Below, one piece after another: positions 25,601 through 35,290 of a stretch of DNA of 64,000 nucleotides. A program made the translations under genes and the position numbers. The stretch comes from Antedon mediterranea (Eukaryota > Echinodermata > Crinoidea > Comatulida > Antedonidae): positions 5,183,001 through 5,247,000 of the forward strand of contig NC_092680.1 of assembly GCF_964355755.1 (NCBI RefSeq), given 5' to 3'. How positions within the stretch are numbered: the stretch's first letter is position 1; every line of letters begins with the position of its first letter. The notes below the pieces were generated by a model, which was given only the letters and a program-made list of their open reading frames with translations, made no database searches and was not told the origin of the DNA.

Positions 25601-28600
25601 TTATTATTCGAACTATCGCTTTTAATTGGTAAATTCGCTTGCGTTTCGGCTTACGTCCTTGCGTTGCGTCCTAGTAGGAACCACGCTTTAGTGTGCGAAC
25701 TAAGCTTTGTGTTAAGCATGGATTAAACTAAAGTTTTTTAAACGGCTAATTTCTAATTTTTCTTCCTTCCATAATATTCTGTTCTATCATCTGCTTCTTT
25801 GTCTGATAGATGCATGATTCCATTATGCTATTTCCTCACTACAGTCAGGGGAAAAATTGCAAAAGGTTAAATATGGTTTAGGTATCAGATAGTCTATATT
25901 GTTTTGACATCTGTAACATGACCACAGTCCTGATTTTGCCATTTCCCCTGACTATAAATTAAGTAGCTTCCATGTGTTACACATAATTACATTAACATTT
26001 ATTTTTATATAATTAATTTAACATAGTTGCCTAACAGATGTTAATTCCTTTGCCAAAACTCTACTACGTGATAAGAAAAGTAGACCTATTTGATTTTTAA
26101 TGATTTTAATAATTATCATTCTTTATGCATTGGTAAAGTTGATATATTTATACATTTAAATATGTTTTCCATAATCAAAATTATGAAATAAAATCTACAC
26201 CCAGATTTTTGGATTTTAATAATTATCATTCTTTATGCATTGGTAAAGTTGATATATTTATACATTTAAATATGTTTTCCATAATCAAAATTATGAAATA
26301 AAATCTTCACCCAGAATAAGTACCATTAAGTGTCCCAAACTCAGGGAGATGTCTGTCTGCTCTTATCTCACTATAAATGACCCAACATGTAATTTTCCAA
26401 TTTATAATTTGATTTATTTAAACTTTCCCAGCCATATGTAATAGTGCTAGCTATTATCGCTGCTATAATAGTCTTAGTGGCGTGTTTCATCAAGTTTCGA
26501 CATAAGAAAAGTCGTCGCCATCATCATGCCTTTGAAAATGGTGAAGTACTGGATCCTTTACGACCACACGCCCCGACATTACCTATGGTGGAAAATCCAA
26601 ACTATCTTAATGGAATACGTAAGTTCCACATGTACATGTATTCATTTTAACTAAGCATGTTTGGTGTAGAGGCCTATGAAAATGTATATTATATAAGGTC
26701 TAATACAAAAACATCAGTAACGTCACTGAATCTAGGTCTTACTTTGATAGTGCTGTTTTACTTTTACTATATACATATATCCATGGTAGGTGGCAGCGCA
26801 AATACGTCGACGCAATTGGCATGCAATTTAACAATGGGTAGCTTTGCAACGACTTAAAAAACTAGTTACGTCATATTAATGTATTACTTATGAGACATTT
26901 GAATGTGCTTCGCGTCGTCACAGTTTTGGCGGATTATATGTCCATGAGTAGACGATCTAGAACCAATACGCCTGAAAAGATTCACTGTCCCTGCAAAAGG
27001 TCGTTACAAATCTCTATTGTGTTGAGCATTTATAAGTTCTTACAAATCGCGGCTTGATGGAATGAATGAAAATAAGATCAATCGTCTTAGCAAATTTAAG
27101 GACGGGTTTCCCTCAGTGCTACTTGTGGTCGTAGCAGATTGGAAAGCAAACTAATAAAGAACTGCTTATATAACAGAACATAAGTGTTTGCGTCAATGAT
27201 ATCATTAACTAGTATTAGGCTAGTTTTATAATTATCATCTTCCGTTTTAAAGGTGGGCGAAGTGATGTATAACGTTGTTTTGGTTATTAATACATTATGG
27301 AGAATCTGTTGTAATCCAACAGACAATTATCAATACACTCTTAATCTTCAATGATACATTCGAAAAACAAACAGCGTTATATTGTTTTTTCAAACATGTA
27401 TTGTGACGTGTCACTTAAATCATTTTGTTTACAATTCGTTCTCAAATATTCATCTCGTACTCGTTCGGAAGAAAGGAACGGTTGTGCAACATAAACTCTC
27501 CTCATGGAAACAAACAAGGGTAATATAATGTTTAAATACTATGCCCACCCCCTCCCACTAATCAGATTACACCCTACTTAAATATTAAATCCTTTTATGG
27601 TGTTCTATGGGATCTTTTCCTTTTATGGAGTTCTACTGTGTTATCATTGTCCATTCGTCATTTTGTACGCGTTATAGGCTACATTGTCGTAAATAATCGA
27701 GTTAGTGTTTCTATTTCTTTATAAGAGTAGAAATAATTCTTCTTTTTCTCATGATCACAAACATAGGCGAACATGACATTTAGTTTTTGGTCATATATTA
27801 TCCTGACACAACGTAATTTAAATTTGTAGTTTTTAAAGTTGTTTTTTTCTTTTTAAAGTTGTTTTTTCTTTAGAAACGCATCACATTGACAGAAACAAGA
27901 TTCATTTCATGAAAGCTCTTGGTGAGGGAGCGTTTGGCCTGGTGTACCTTGGAACATACAAATGCATCAATGATCCACTACACGACACACGTGTAGCAGT
28001 CAAGCGTTTGAAAGACGCGGCACGTGGAGACGCTCGCAAGGACTTCGAACGAGAAGCCGAACTACTCGCAAACTTACAGCACGACAATATTGTAACGTTC
28101 TACGGTGTTTGTATGGAAAAAGAACCATTTCTGATGGTGTTCGAATACATGGAAAATGGTGACCTCAACAATTACCTACGGTAAGTGTATTTAGCATTCG
28201 ATTAAAAAAAAATATTTTCACTTTTTTAGATGTTATCGTTTTCCCCATTGTAAAGAAATCTTTAAATACGTAAGACTTTTTTATTATTAAAACGTTACTT
28301 TTTCGGACGAAATTGTTCTAAAATCTATACGTCAAACAAACTGATATGAGTGAAGCGTCTAGTGATCATAGAGACCTTATTCGGTATATGATTGGCACAT
28401 GCATTTTCGAGGTTTATTCCATGTATTAAGCATTTTGTAAAATGTTTCAACTTTTTTTCTAGATGTCGAGGTCCCGATGCTGATTGTTTGACAAAGGATG
28501 AAGTATCCCTATTACCCTTAACGTATAACGAGTTGCTCTACATATCGAAGCAGATTGCCTCTGGGATGGTGTACATGGCGTCTCAGCATTTCGTACACCG

Positions 28601-30599
28601 TGATATGGCTACGAGAAACTGCCTTGTAGGTGAACGACTTGTCGTGAAAATAGCTGATTTCGGTATGTCAAGAGATGTATATAGCACAGATTATTATAGG
28701 GTGAGTTAATATAATTTGTCAGATGTTTTTTCTTCAAAACCCCTGTCTACACTATCAAACTTTATGACAAAACATGTGTTGTACTCATATGTGGACATAA
28801 TGATGTCATATCACTACCATATTTGGGCACATCACTACCATATTTTTTGGGTCAAACTAGTTTGATAGTGTAGACAGAGCTTTACTAAATTGATTATTTA
28901 TATTATTACTTACTCTTACATGTTTAATTATACCTATTCAGTTTTCTATTTTGGAAACGCAAAAAAGAGGACACATTTAATATCACCACCATTCAACAAT
29001 AACAATATAATACTGTATGATGTATGACAATGACAGCGGTACATTGCTCTCGACCAATGACGTTTATTTCCAAAAGATTCTTATAGACTTACCAGAGTAG
29101 AACTGTTAGCGTGGGAGTACTAAACCGAGAAAGAAATTTAGAAGCATCAAACCTGTCTAATTAGAAAAAGTACTTTAAGTGCAGATAACAGGAAAGCTAA
29201 GGACATAGAAATATCGCTTTTTTAATGCGAGGATTATTAATATTTACTTTCATTGAAGAAAGGCTTCTTTGTAGATAATCGTTTCATATGCTGTTGAAAT
29301 GTTTATACTGTCTTCACACTAATTTGAACTCAGCTGTGGGTCCTCAATTTATCTCACATCTATGAAGCCATTCACAAATAAAAAGTTGACCAATCTAACG
29401 AAACAAATCATATCTTCAATTTCAAATCAAGTTTATCATATCATTATTTCGCCAATTTACAGTACATACAACATGAACAGAGAAATAGGTAAATAGGGCA
29501 GGATTACCTAAATGTTATAACAAAAATAATAACCACAATATGGTCATATTTATCAGATTTACCAAAAAAAAAATAACGCATTGATATAGTTGTAAAACCC
29601 TGAAAAAAAAGGTTATTACAAAGCGCGACAACTTTGTTGCAAAGTGCAAAAGGTATTACAAAGTGCGACGCAACACACGTTAACAGTTTAGTCAGTATTT
29701 CCATTCCATATTCAATATAAAATGTTTAGTTACAGATGGTAAAAAGAAAAAACTAAATTCTTTTAATTGAATTTCGTTTTAGATCGGTGGTCAGACGATG
29801 CTTCCAGTGAGATGGATGCCGCCTGAAAGTATTAACTATAGAACCAACACAATAGAAAGTGATGTTTGGAGTTATGGAGTTGTTCTTTGGGAAATATTTG
29901 AATACGGAAAGCAACCATGGTTTGGACTCTCAAACGTGGAGGTAGGCTAGGCCAATAAAGCAAATTGTAATTTCCAATATAGGAAAGTAAATTTATCAAA
30001 ATTATGAAATTTCAGATATACAGTACAAATAGACTGTATAGTTTATGTGTTAAATGTATACGTTTCTGTTAATGTTCATAAATATTAACGTAGTATAGTT
30101 TGAATATTTTTTTAAGCTCTGTCTACACTATCAAACTTTGTGACAAAAATGATTTACACATATATGAACATGATGTCACATCACTACCATATTCAGGAAC
30201 ATCACAATTTTTTGTCAAAATAGTTTGATATGTGTAGAGCTTTACAATATACAAGATAGAAGAAACTTTAATCGTTTTCATGAAAAAAACATCATTTGAT
30301 GTACATGCAGTACTTCAACTAACAAATTCACGAGAGAAAAAAATGTGTAAAAAATACATAAAATATTTTTTTTAATACATGTGTTTCATTTGCTGCAGGT
30401 CATTGAGAAGATCCTTAGTAACCAGCAACTTGAATGTCCAAAGGCCTGTCCCAAAGAAATATTCGAAATTATCAAAGGATGTTGGGAAAGGAAGCCGCAA
30501 GACAGGTTACCAATAAAGGAGATCTTCGAAAGGATTTCCAGGTTCTCCGAGGAAATGCCGCCCTTTCTAGATATGTCAGGAAAGAATACTCTCGTATAA
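10587..30599 (+). CDS. Trk: Trk-family neurotrophin receptor tyrosine kinase (first exon not found)
   Basis: Thirteen exons join with unbroken phase: 10587-10661, 12166-12237, 13400-13471, 19795-19952, 20787-21047, 23179-23496, then either 24232-24338 or 24847-24920, then 26432-26618, 27874-28180, 28463-28700, 29783-29941 and 30399-30599. About 718 codons are present with the longer stalk exon; adding a usual first exon of about 70 codons gives the normal Trk size. The order LRR, LRR C-cap, Ig, Ig, stalk, membrane segment, NPxY juxtamembrane site and kinase is found only in Trk receptors. The kinase is very close to vertebrate Trk ([27 protein letters not shown]). The protein would sit in the plasma membrane, bind neurotrophin-like ligands and signal by autophosphorylation. 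The signal peptide and LRR N-cap exon, which should end in phase 2, is either upstream of the window or not recognisable in 1-10586. Confidence 0.95.
10780..10941. mobile_element. Family B palindromic MITE in Trk intron
   Basis: It starts TAAGCTTTGTCTACACTATC and ends with the inverse, 118 bases downstream of the first LRR exon. Confidence 0.85.
12166..12237 (+). CDS. Trk: Trk exon: second leucine-rich repeat
   Basis: A 72-base symmetric exon, phase 2 to 2, one LRR long. It reads [18 protein letters not shown], the usual LRR consensus with N and F at the expected places, between tacag and gtaagt. Confidence 0.88.
12318..12697. mobile_element. Cluster of three family A MITE copies
   Basis: A partial copy to about 12397, a nearly intact one at 12398-12582 (TAAAGCGTGGTTCCCACTAG to CTAGTGGGAACCAAGCTTA), and a right half to 12697. 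The arrangement suggests insertion of copies into one another. It lies in the Trk intron after the second LRR exon. Confidence 0.82.
13400..13471 (+). CDS. Trk: Trk exon: third leucine-rich repeat
   Basis: A 72-base symmetric exon, phase 2 to 2, reading [19 protein letters not shown]. It completes the three-repeat LRR block. The following intron is long (6.3 kb) and rich in repeats. Confidence 0.87.
13864..13992. mobile_element. Family A MITE fragment
   Basis: TAAAGCTTGGTCACGACGCG and CTGTCGCTTGTGAATGGCCAA followed by a rearranged right arm. Confidence 0.6.
15568..15692. mobile_element. Family B MITE, right end missing
   Basis: The left end is intact; the copy stops after GGGGACATCACAAA without the inverted end. 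It lies in the long Trk intron. Confidence 0.75.
16311..16378. repeat. Short tandem repeat of about 16-17 bases
   Basis: Four units of the form GGAAAGCTCGGAGCTA / GGAATGCCCGGAGTTG, in the long Trk intron. Confidence 0.8.
16392..16520. mobile_element. Family A MITE, diverged
   Basis: TAAGTTAGGTTCCCCTAATC, GACCAATCACTTGGCGATGG, GTTACGTATTTGCGTTACGTC. Confidence 0.6.
19795..19952 (+). CDS. Trk: Trk exon: LRR C-terminal cap
   Basis: A 158-base exon, phase 2 in and 1 out. It begins [19 protein letters not shown] and ends in FDKDC. The four cysteines (CGDC, LLCW, KDC) and the tryptophan fit the LRRCT cap that precedes the Ig domains in all Trk receptors. Confidence 0.92.
20105..20290. repeat. Family D GGGACACC element, partial
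   Basis: ATCTCCTTTGGGACATCC and CCTATTCAGGGGACACCC, then GGTGTCCATTTATTAGGGATT. It lies in the intron before the first Ig exon. Confidence 0.55.
20290..20545 (+). repeat. Dispersed repeat E, copy 1
   Basis: It contains CCCCATTATTGGGGACATTT, CGCCGTCATTGACATTATGT, AGAAGGTCATGGAACACTAA, AACCTGGGACCTGTAACCC and GGGATCCCGAAACTCATCGG. The same words occur in inverse order at 58290-58530. Confidence 0.85.
20699..20737. repeat. 14-base tandem repeat before Trk Ig1 exon
   Basis: TACGACTGGTCTAA twice and a third partial unit, ending 50 bases upstream of the exon. Confidence 0.85.
20787..21047 (+). CDS. Trk: Trk exon: first Ig domain
   Basis: A 261-base exon, phase 1 to 1, coding one complete I-set Ig domain. 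The B-strand cysteine (EIDCTATG), the core tryptophan (TIKWLL) and the F-strand cysteine ([13 protein letters not shown]) are all present. NHS, NIT and NLT are N-glycosylation sequons. A 14-base triplet repeat lies about 50 bases upstream of the exon. Confidence 0.93.
21687..22082. mobile_element. MITE packed with TGTTTAG/CTAAACA half-sites
   Basis: Inverted ends CACTGTAAAAATAGCGTTTAG and TCTAACACTATTTTTACTACAG. The 390-base interior holds about 15 GTTTAG or CTAAAC words, many as ACATGTTTAG palindromes. It lies in the Trk intron between the Ig exons. Confidence 0.7.
23179..23496 (+). CDS. Trk: Trk exon: second (ligand-binding) Ig domain
   Basis: A 318-base exon, phase 1 to 1. The Trk hallmark NNGNYTL near the end matches the vertebrate domain-5 motif exactly, followed by KNTFG and GDPG, comparable with vertebrate NEYG and GWPG. 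In vertebrates this domain is the main neurotrophin contact. Both cysteines of the vertebrate domain-5 disulfide and the W of its LxW motif are replaced here; the only cysteine is in VRCSH. The donor is gtaatg, weaker than its neighbours. Confidence 0.93.
24232..24338 (+). CDS. Trk: Trk alternative stalk exon A
   Basis: A 107-base segment between acattag and gtaagt, phase 1 in and 0 out, open throughout. With the G from the Ig2 exon it reads [18 protein letters not shown] and onwards, a proline- and threonine-rich extracellular stalk with one sequon (NST). It joins in frame to the membrane exon at 26432. It cannot be combined with exon B without a frameshift, so I call it one of a mutually exclusive pair. 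Confidence 0.82.
24847..24920 (+). CDS. Trk: Trk alternative stalk exon B
   Basis: A 74-base segment between gattag and gtaagt, phase 1 in and 0 out, open. It reads [17 protein letters not shown] and onwards and ends NETNII, also Pro/Thr-rich with one sequon (NET). It has the same phase pair as exon A. If A and B were both included, frame is lost and a TAA stop appears as the fourth codon of B. Confidence 0.8.
24951..25170. mobile_element. Family D palindrome split by a family A MITE
   Basis: Outer ends ACGGTAGAGCCCCTCC and GGGGTTCTACTGT form inverted repeats of family D. Inside, 24986-25143 is a family A copy starting TAAAGCTTGGTTCCCACTAG. The compound begins 30 bases after the donor of Trk stalk exon B. 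Confidence 0.75.
25405..25690. mobile_element. Two adjoining family A MITEs
   Basis: 25405-25524 is diverged; 25525-25690 is nearly intact with long inverted arms (CCTACTAGGACGCAACGCAA and its inverse). Both lie in the intron before the Trk membrane exon. Confidence 0.82.
26102..26314. repeat. 110-base tandem duplication in Trk intron
   Basis: GATTTTAATAATTATCATTC to AAATCTACACCCAGA occurs twice, period 110, with a single mismatch seen over about 103 bases, so it is recent. Confidence 0.95.
26432..26618 (+). CDS. Trk: Trk exon: transmembrane and juxtamembrane segment
   Basis: A 187-base exon, phase 0 in and 1 out. It codes a hydrophobic helix ([18 protein letters not shown]), a basic stop-transfer stretch ([12 protein letters not shown]) and the juxtamembrane motif VENPNYLN. 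The NPxY tyrosine corresponds to TrkA Tyr490, the known docking site for Shc and FRS2 PTB domains. If the following intron is retained, the frame stops after ten extra codons at 26650. Confidence 0.93.
27874..28180 (+). CDS. Trk: Trk exon: kinase N-lobe
   Basis: A 307-base exon, phase 1 in and 2 out. It holds the glycine loop (GEGAFGLVY), the ATP-binding lysine (VAVKRLK), the alpha-C glutamate (FEREAELL) and the hinge region ([16 protein letters not shown]), all very close to vertebrate Trk. Confidence 0.97.
28463..28700 (+). CDS. Trk: Trk exon: catalytic and activation loops
   Basis: A 238-base exon, phase 2 in and 0 out. Catalytic loop HRDMATRN (metionine where nearly all receptor kinases have leucine), metal-binding DFG in ADFGMSRD, and the activation loop YSTDYYR with the three Trk/insulin-receptor-type autophosphorylation tyrosines. 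All catalytic residues are intact. Confidence 0.97.
28736..28884. mobile_element. Family B MITE between Trk kinase exons
   Basis: Both ends present (CTGTCTACACTATCAAAC and its inverse, GATAGTGTAGACAGAGCTTTA). It starts 36 bases after the donor of the catalytic-loop exon. Confidence 0.85.
29783..29941 (+). CDS. Trk: Trk exon: kinase C-lobe, part 1
   Basis: A 159-base exon, phase 0 to 0. It carries the substrate-positioning loop ([10 protein letters not shown]) and the helix-F region ([14 protein letters not shown]), followed by YGKQPW, as in vertebrate Trk. Confidence 0.96.
30112..30244. mobile_element. Family B MITE in last Trk intron
   Basis: Left end AAGCTCTGTCTACACTATC; right end shortened (GATATGTGTAGAGCTTTA). 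Confidence 0.8.
30399..30599 (+). CDS. Trk: Trk last exon: end of kinase and C-terminal tail
   Basis: A 201-base exon, phase 0 in, ending at TAA. It contains the end of the kinase ([17 protein letters not shown]) and a short tail [13 protein letters not shown]. Vertebrate Trk tails end in a PLC-gamma docking motif of the form YLDxLG; here the tyrosine position is F and the motif is LDMSG. The last three residues, TLV, fit a class I PDZ ligand pattern. Confidence 0.95.
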   Translation, partial: VIEKILSNQQLECPKACPKEIFEIIKGCWERKPQDRLPIKEIFERISRFSEEMPPFLDMSGKNTLV

Positions 30600-30935
30600 A
30601 ACGTTCAACAAGCGTAATTGTTCGTTTACCGTACTTAAAATGTTACGTTTTGACCGATACTGTATCTAAACACGGTAGTAGACGTAAGGATGAGAAGTGC
30701 CATAAAATGGCAACACGTACATTGACGATTAACGCATACGGAAACCAGTAGATGTTTCACGTGTAATATTGTATATTCAAATGTTATGACAACCAATATG
30801 TTAAGGTGTCATAACCGACTATGTACAGTTGTAATTGTTGAACAGCAAGACACAACTTGAAAAGCGACATTGTATTTGTATATTATAAAAGACACCTGGT
30901 TGGTGAATGGAATAAAGACGAAACTATAAGTTGTG
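30600..30935 (+). other. Trk: Trk 3' UTR with poly-A signal
   Basis: The stop codon is followed by about 300 bases without a convincing ORF, then AATAAA at 30910-30915. Cleavage is expected 10-30 bases later. The end is inferred. Confidence 0.6.
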
Positions 30936-32966
30936 TTCATTGTATAGATTAGTTACAAATACGTTTATTTCGGTCTTTCACGACGTAAAATGTGCGACGA
31001 CAATGGAAGAAACGGTGTCTAAATAAGACGGGTAAATAGAATCCTAAAGAAGAACGTATAGCACGAGTCTGTTATGTAATTTAATAAGCATATTGATCGG
31101 CTTGTCCTTAAGATCAACTCAGTTTAACTTTAATTTGTTTTAAGATTCCTCAAATGTTTATTTGTGATATTAAAATTATAAAGGTTTTGTGATGTCAACA
31201 TTTTTAAATCTATTTAATCTTGAAAATCATAAAAAGGCATATTAAATTATCTCGTGTTATACATAATATAGGCTTAAATATTAATAAAGATTAGTGGGTT
31301 TTCTAATGATAACAAAAACATTGTATATGATTTTAAATCCATTTTACGATATTATTGATATTTGCAGTGAAACATTAAAGATGTATTGTCCCCTGAAAAA
31401 AATTTTAATTTTTAATAAGTTTAATGTCACCTAATATTTATCCACTTTGACCAAAAATTGGATAAAAAAAATATTTACATAAAAAACTGTAATTTAAATT
31501 TTAAAAATAGTCAAATTGCCTGCTAGCCAATTGGTTTTGGTTGAATTTAACCATTTATTTTGTCATTTTATAAGTGATTAACTTCAAAACTACAAAATAA
31601 TCTATTCAAAGTCTGATTTTATTAATATTGATTTTCCTGTTTTTTTTTTTTTGGGGGGGGGGGGGAAATACATCTTTAATGTTATAATTTGAATATATGA
31701 ATTATTTAGACGTGATTTTAATCTGACGCCGTTTTTTTTAAAGAGTATTTATAAGAAAGATTGTTTAAAACAGATGTATATACTGATTGTGTTAAGTATT
31801 ATTATTTTTAAAAGGAAAATGTGATCAGAGTAAATACGTTATACATGTAAATACTTTAAGAAATCTAGTTTAAAGGTTACGGTTGAATTAATGGGTATAT
31901 CCGGGTTTAAAAATTATATTGTTTATTATAAAATATGATAATTTGCAATCAAACGTTTTGACTTGCTTTCAGACAGTAACGAAGCAAAGACAGCGTCATG
32001 AAAAAAGGCCCTTTAAAATAAATTCCGTACAAATACTAAAATAATACTAACAGTATGGAATAATACAATATATTATTGTAACTTTGACTGTTTCATTCTT
32101 GGGTCGCTGTTGGATCTGTATAGTGTTAACTACAGGAAAATGCATACAAATTATCTACAGTTATTTAACAATAGACATTTTAGGCGCCCGGAATTTCTCT
32201 TTAATAAATCGTATAGTGGACATGCTTTATCGATGCAAGTCCGGACTTACCGCTTCATCTTGTCAACATATTGTATATAATAATATAGGATTTTAAATAC
32301 TTGCCGCCATAAAGTAATCTATCTATAAGGTATATACAAAGTTATCGTTATGATTAAGGTTTAATACTGGTATTATTACTTTATTGATGAAAACTATATA
32401 GTATAGATACATTCGAGATACTGTTATTATCGACAAACCATACAAGTGGTCTACTGAAAGACGTGCGAATAAATTATTAGAAATAATTTTAGAATTAATT
32501 AAAACTGGGGACTTAAGACATGTGCAACATGTTTAACTGCGATTTCGTGTACGGTAAAGAAATGAAGCCAAATTAATAGTCCGAAAACCCCATAGTTAAC
32601 ACATTATTGAGTTCATCCTATTATCTTAGTCTAGACATAATTTGAGACAGTGAAGTCTTTAATGTCAGGTAATAAATAAATTTATATTTTACATATCGAA
32701 TACGTACGAATAGTATAAACACATAACTATGCATTATAACATATGCATAACTTATACGGAGGACTTAGGAGGAGTATACATGAGTATGTGCATGCATCAT
32801 ATTTATACAATTAATATACTTTACATATACAATTAACATTAGGACTGACATTAATGACCAACATTATACAATATTATATCATACTGTAAGTCAATGAGAT
32901 GTACAGTATTGATGACATCATGTTCTTAGATCATCACAAGGAACATGGTATATTTGTGAGAATTGA

Positions 32967-33108
32967 AGGGCAACTCCGGGTTCGGTTGATATAGTACCAG
33001 TGAAGCCAAGCGAGTCTTGTGATACTACTGTAGCTAGCCCTTGTCGGGGTGCTTAAGACATTAACCGGTGTTAGAAAAAAAAAACCGGATTTGCCCTTTA
33101 ATAAACAA
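32967..33108. mobile_element. MITE with AAGGGCAA ends
   Basis: AAGGGCAACTCCGGGTTCGG at the left and AACCGGATTTGCCCTTT at the right are inverted repeats around a 100-base interior. Confidence 0.6.
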
Positions 33109-35127
33109 TGATATAATAAATTATAATTAAGTTTATATAGAAAATATCAATTGCTATACTATTATTATTTATATGCAGGCATGATAAACAACAAGCTATG
33201 TGTATTTATGTTACACATTATAAGGTATAGGCCTATTTTTAATGAGTTTATGGTTGGTTTTGAGGCCTATTCTTAAGTATTTCAACGATTAGGATTGTAA
33301 AATTATGTACAGAGAGCCGTAGCTATGACGATAGATTTCTATTTTTATTCAAGTAGCCAGTGTAAGTTGTACAAAAGTGCTATTTACCCTCATCTGTCTA
33401 TTCACCCTTATCACTGTCTATCCACCCGTATAGCCAACATTTGTATGTTATAACATCCGTGTTGCCGAAACTCAAGACAGTTTAATATTGCCTTATAAAC
33501 GCTAAGAACCACAGCTTAATAAGTTCAGACTTAGTTAATTTTCTGTTGGATTAGATGAGTCAGAGTTAACTATTTCTATATTGTTTTTGACTCATATTAA
33601 GACCGATATATGTAATTTTGATTTTCTCGAAACCACCGTTCATTTTGGTTACCTTTCCGGCCACCCGACTAGGATAAATGTGCATTACAGATATATTGGT
33701 TCCGTGAAAATATCCAGACATCTTTGTTAAACTTTCCCACTTGGACGCAATGCATTGACGTAGTGTGTAACACAGCCGCATTTAAAGATTTTCAAATGGC
33801 TAGTAGGCTGGTGTAAAGGATATATCGATATTAGCTTATGCACAGAAGTTATACATTTGATTTATTTTTCTGGTGTCTTCCTTGGTTAGTTGAACGATAC
33901 AGTGACCTAATATTACTCCCGGTCTGCGTATAATATAGATATAAATATTATATTTTTCATTTGTAATGTTTCAAGAAAAGTTATTTATTTTAACATATAT
34001 CTGTATAGAAAGACCAAATAGTATTGTCTAAGCTATAGAAAATTGAAAATTTCGTTTCCAAATAATGTTCTGATTTATACTAATTTGATATCAATTTTAA
34101 TGCATTTGGAATAATTATAATATCTCAGTGTTTTCATTTAAAATGCATGTATAATTAATTATTTTTCAAAATTAATCAAAATTATTATCACACATTTAAA
34201 AATGTTACGAAGTTGTTATATTGATTGTTAATTGAAATGCTTAATTTGTTCCAAATTATAATCAAAATATTGCTGTTTTGTTTCAACTATTATTGTTATT
34301 GAAAATCCTATGAAACATGTTAATTAACGTTAAAACGCTAGTTTATAGCGCAGTTGAAATTAATGTATGTAATTATGTAATAGATTATAAAAGTCAAATG
34401 ATATGATTGTCTTAAATAGAAGCAGCCCTGAATGAAAACACAGTAAAAAGTATCGTGTTGGAAAAAAAGCATTGTTACCATACAGCGAGACAGTACATAA
34501 TAAAGAAAGTATCAAAAGATTATTATGTTTTTCTTGCGTTAACTGTTGCCTTTTGAGTCACTTGAGTATATTCACAAAAAAGGTATGCTGAATATAAATA
34601 TTCAATAAACGCACGTATATAGGCCTACACATTCTTATAAGCACAGAACAATTATCACATAAAGAAGCCTACGTCAACTCGCTTTTTGTTGTGATTGCGA
34701 CCGGTGTCGTGCTGTGGTTTTCAGTTTTAAACGTATTAGGCCTACCAATTTGTAAAGATAGTAGCTCACATTTGGTAAAAAAATGTTAACACACACAACA
34801 TGCGCTAGAGTGAACGAGTTACGTCTCAGCAATTTCGGTGCTGTGGGTCTCTATCACGCTAACCTTAATTAACCCGCATCCTACGACGCGATAGTCTAAG
34901 CTAGCCTGGTCTATAATCTAGGCCTACACTAGCTGGGCCTAGGCTACTTTAAACCAGAGTCTCCATGCTTAGGCTTAGCCACCTAGGCTAGACCACAGTC
35001 CACAACTGTCGCTTTCACTTTGATATTTTAGATTCACCGTAGTCCTGATGCCATAAAAGCAAAATACAATACTTTAAATATAAAATTAGATAAAATATAA
35101 CTAAAAAAACGTTAAATCTTACCAATT

Positions 35128-35290
35128 TTCTTTCTTTTTATTTCCTTTCGTGTCGACGTCTTCGTCTCGCGCGATGGATGATCCTCAATGGATGTTTCTG
35201 ATTGGTCAGTAGTTGGACGTATTATCGTCTGATTTGAAGCACGTCACGTCCGGTGCGCATACTCTGATGACGTCAAACAATTGCAGATCG
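35128..35290 (-). promoter_or_regulatory. Candidate orphan promoter and first exon
   Basis: On the - strand, in order: TGACGTCA (CRE, 35268-35275), TATGCGCACCGG (NRF1-like), ACGTGACGTGC, GACCAATCAG (CCAAT box), a CpG-rich stretch (CATCGCGCGAGACG, GACGTCGACACG), then AAAATTG/gtaagat as a possible donor at 35127. The CpG-rich tract stands out from AT-rich DNA. No coding exon of a third gene was found to its left. Confidence 0.35.

Noticed and set aside
30434-30751. 105-codon ORF overlapping the Trk last exon
   Set aside because: It lies in another frame of the exon that codes the kinase end and runs into the 3' UTR; it has no domain similarity.
33566-33781. 71-codon - ORF, considered as an exon of the transcript from the 35.2 kb promoter-like patch
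   Set aside because: It begins in a family A scrap, has no recognised domain, and lacks convincing splice borders.
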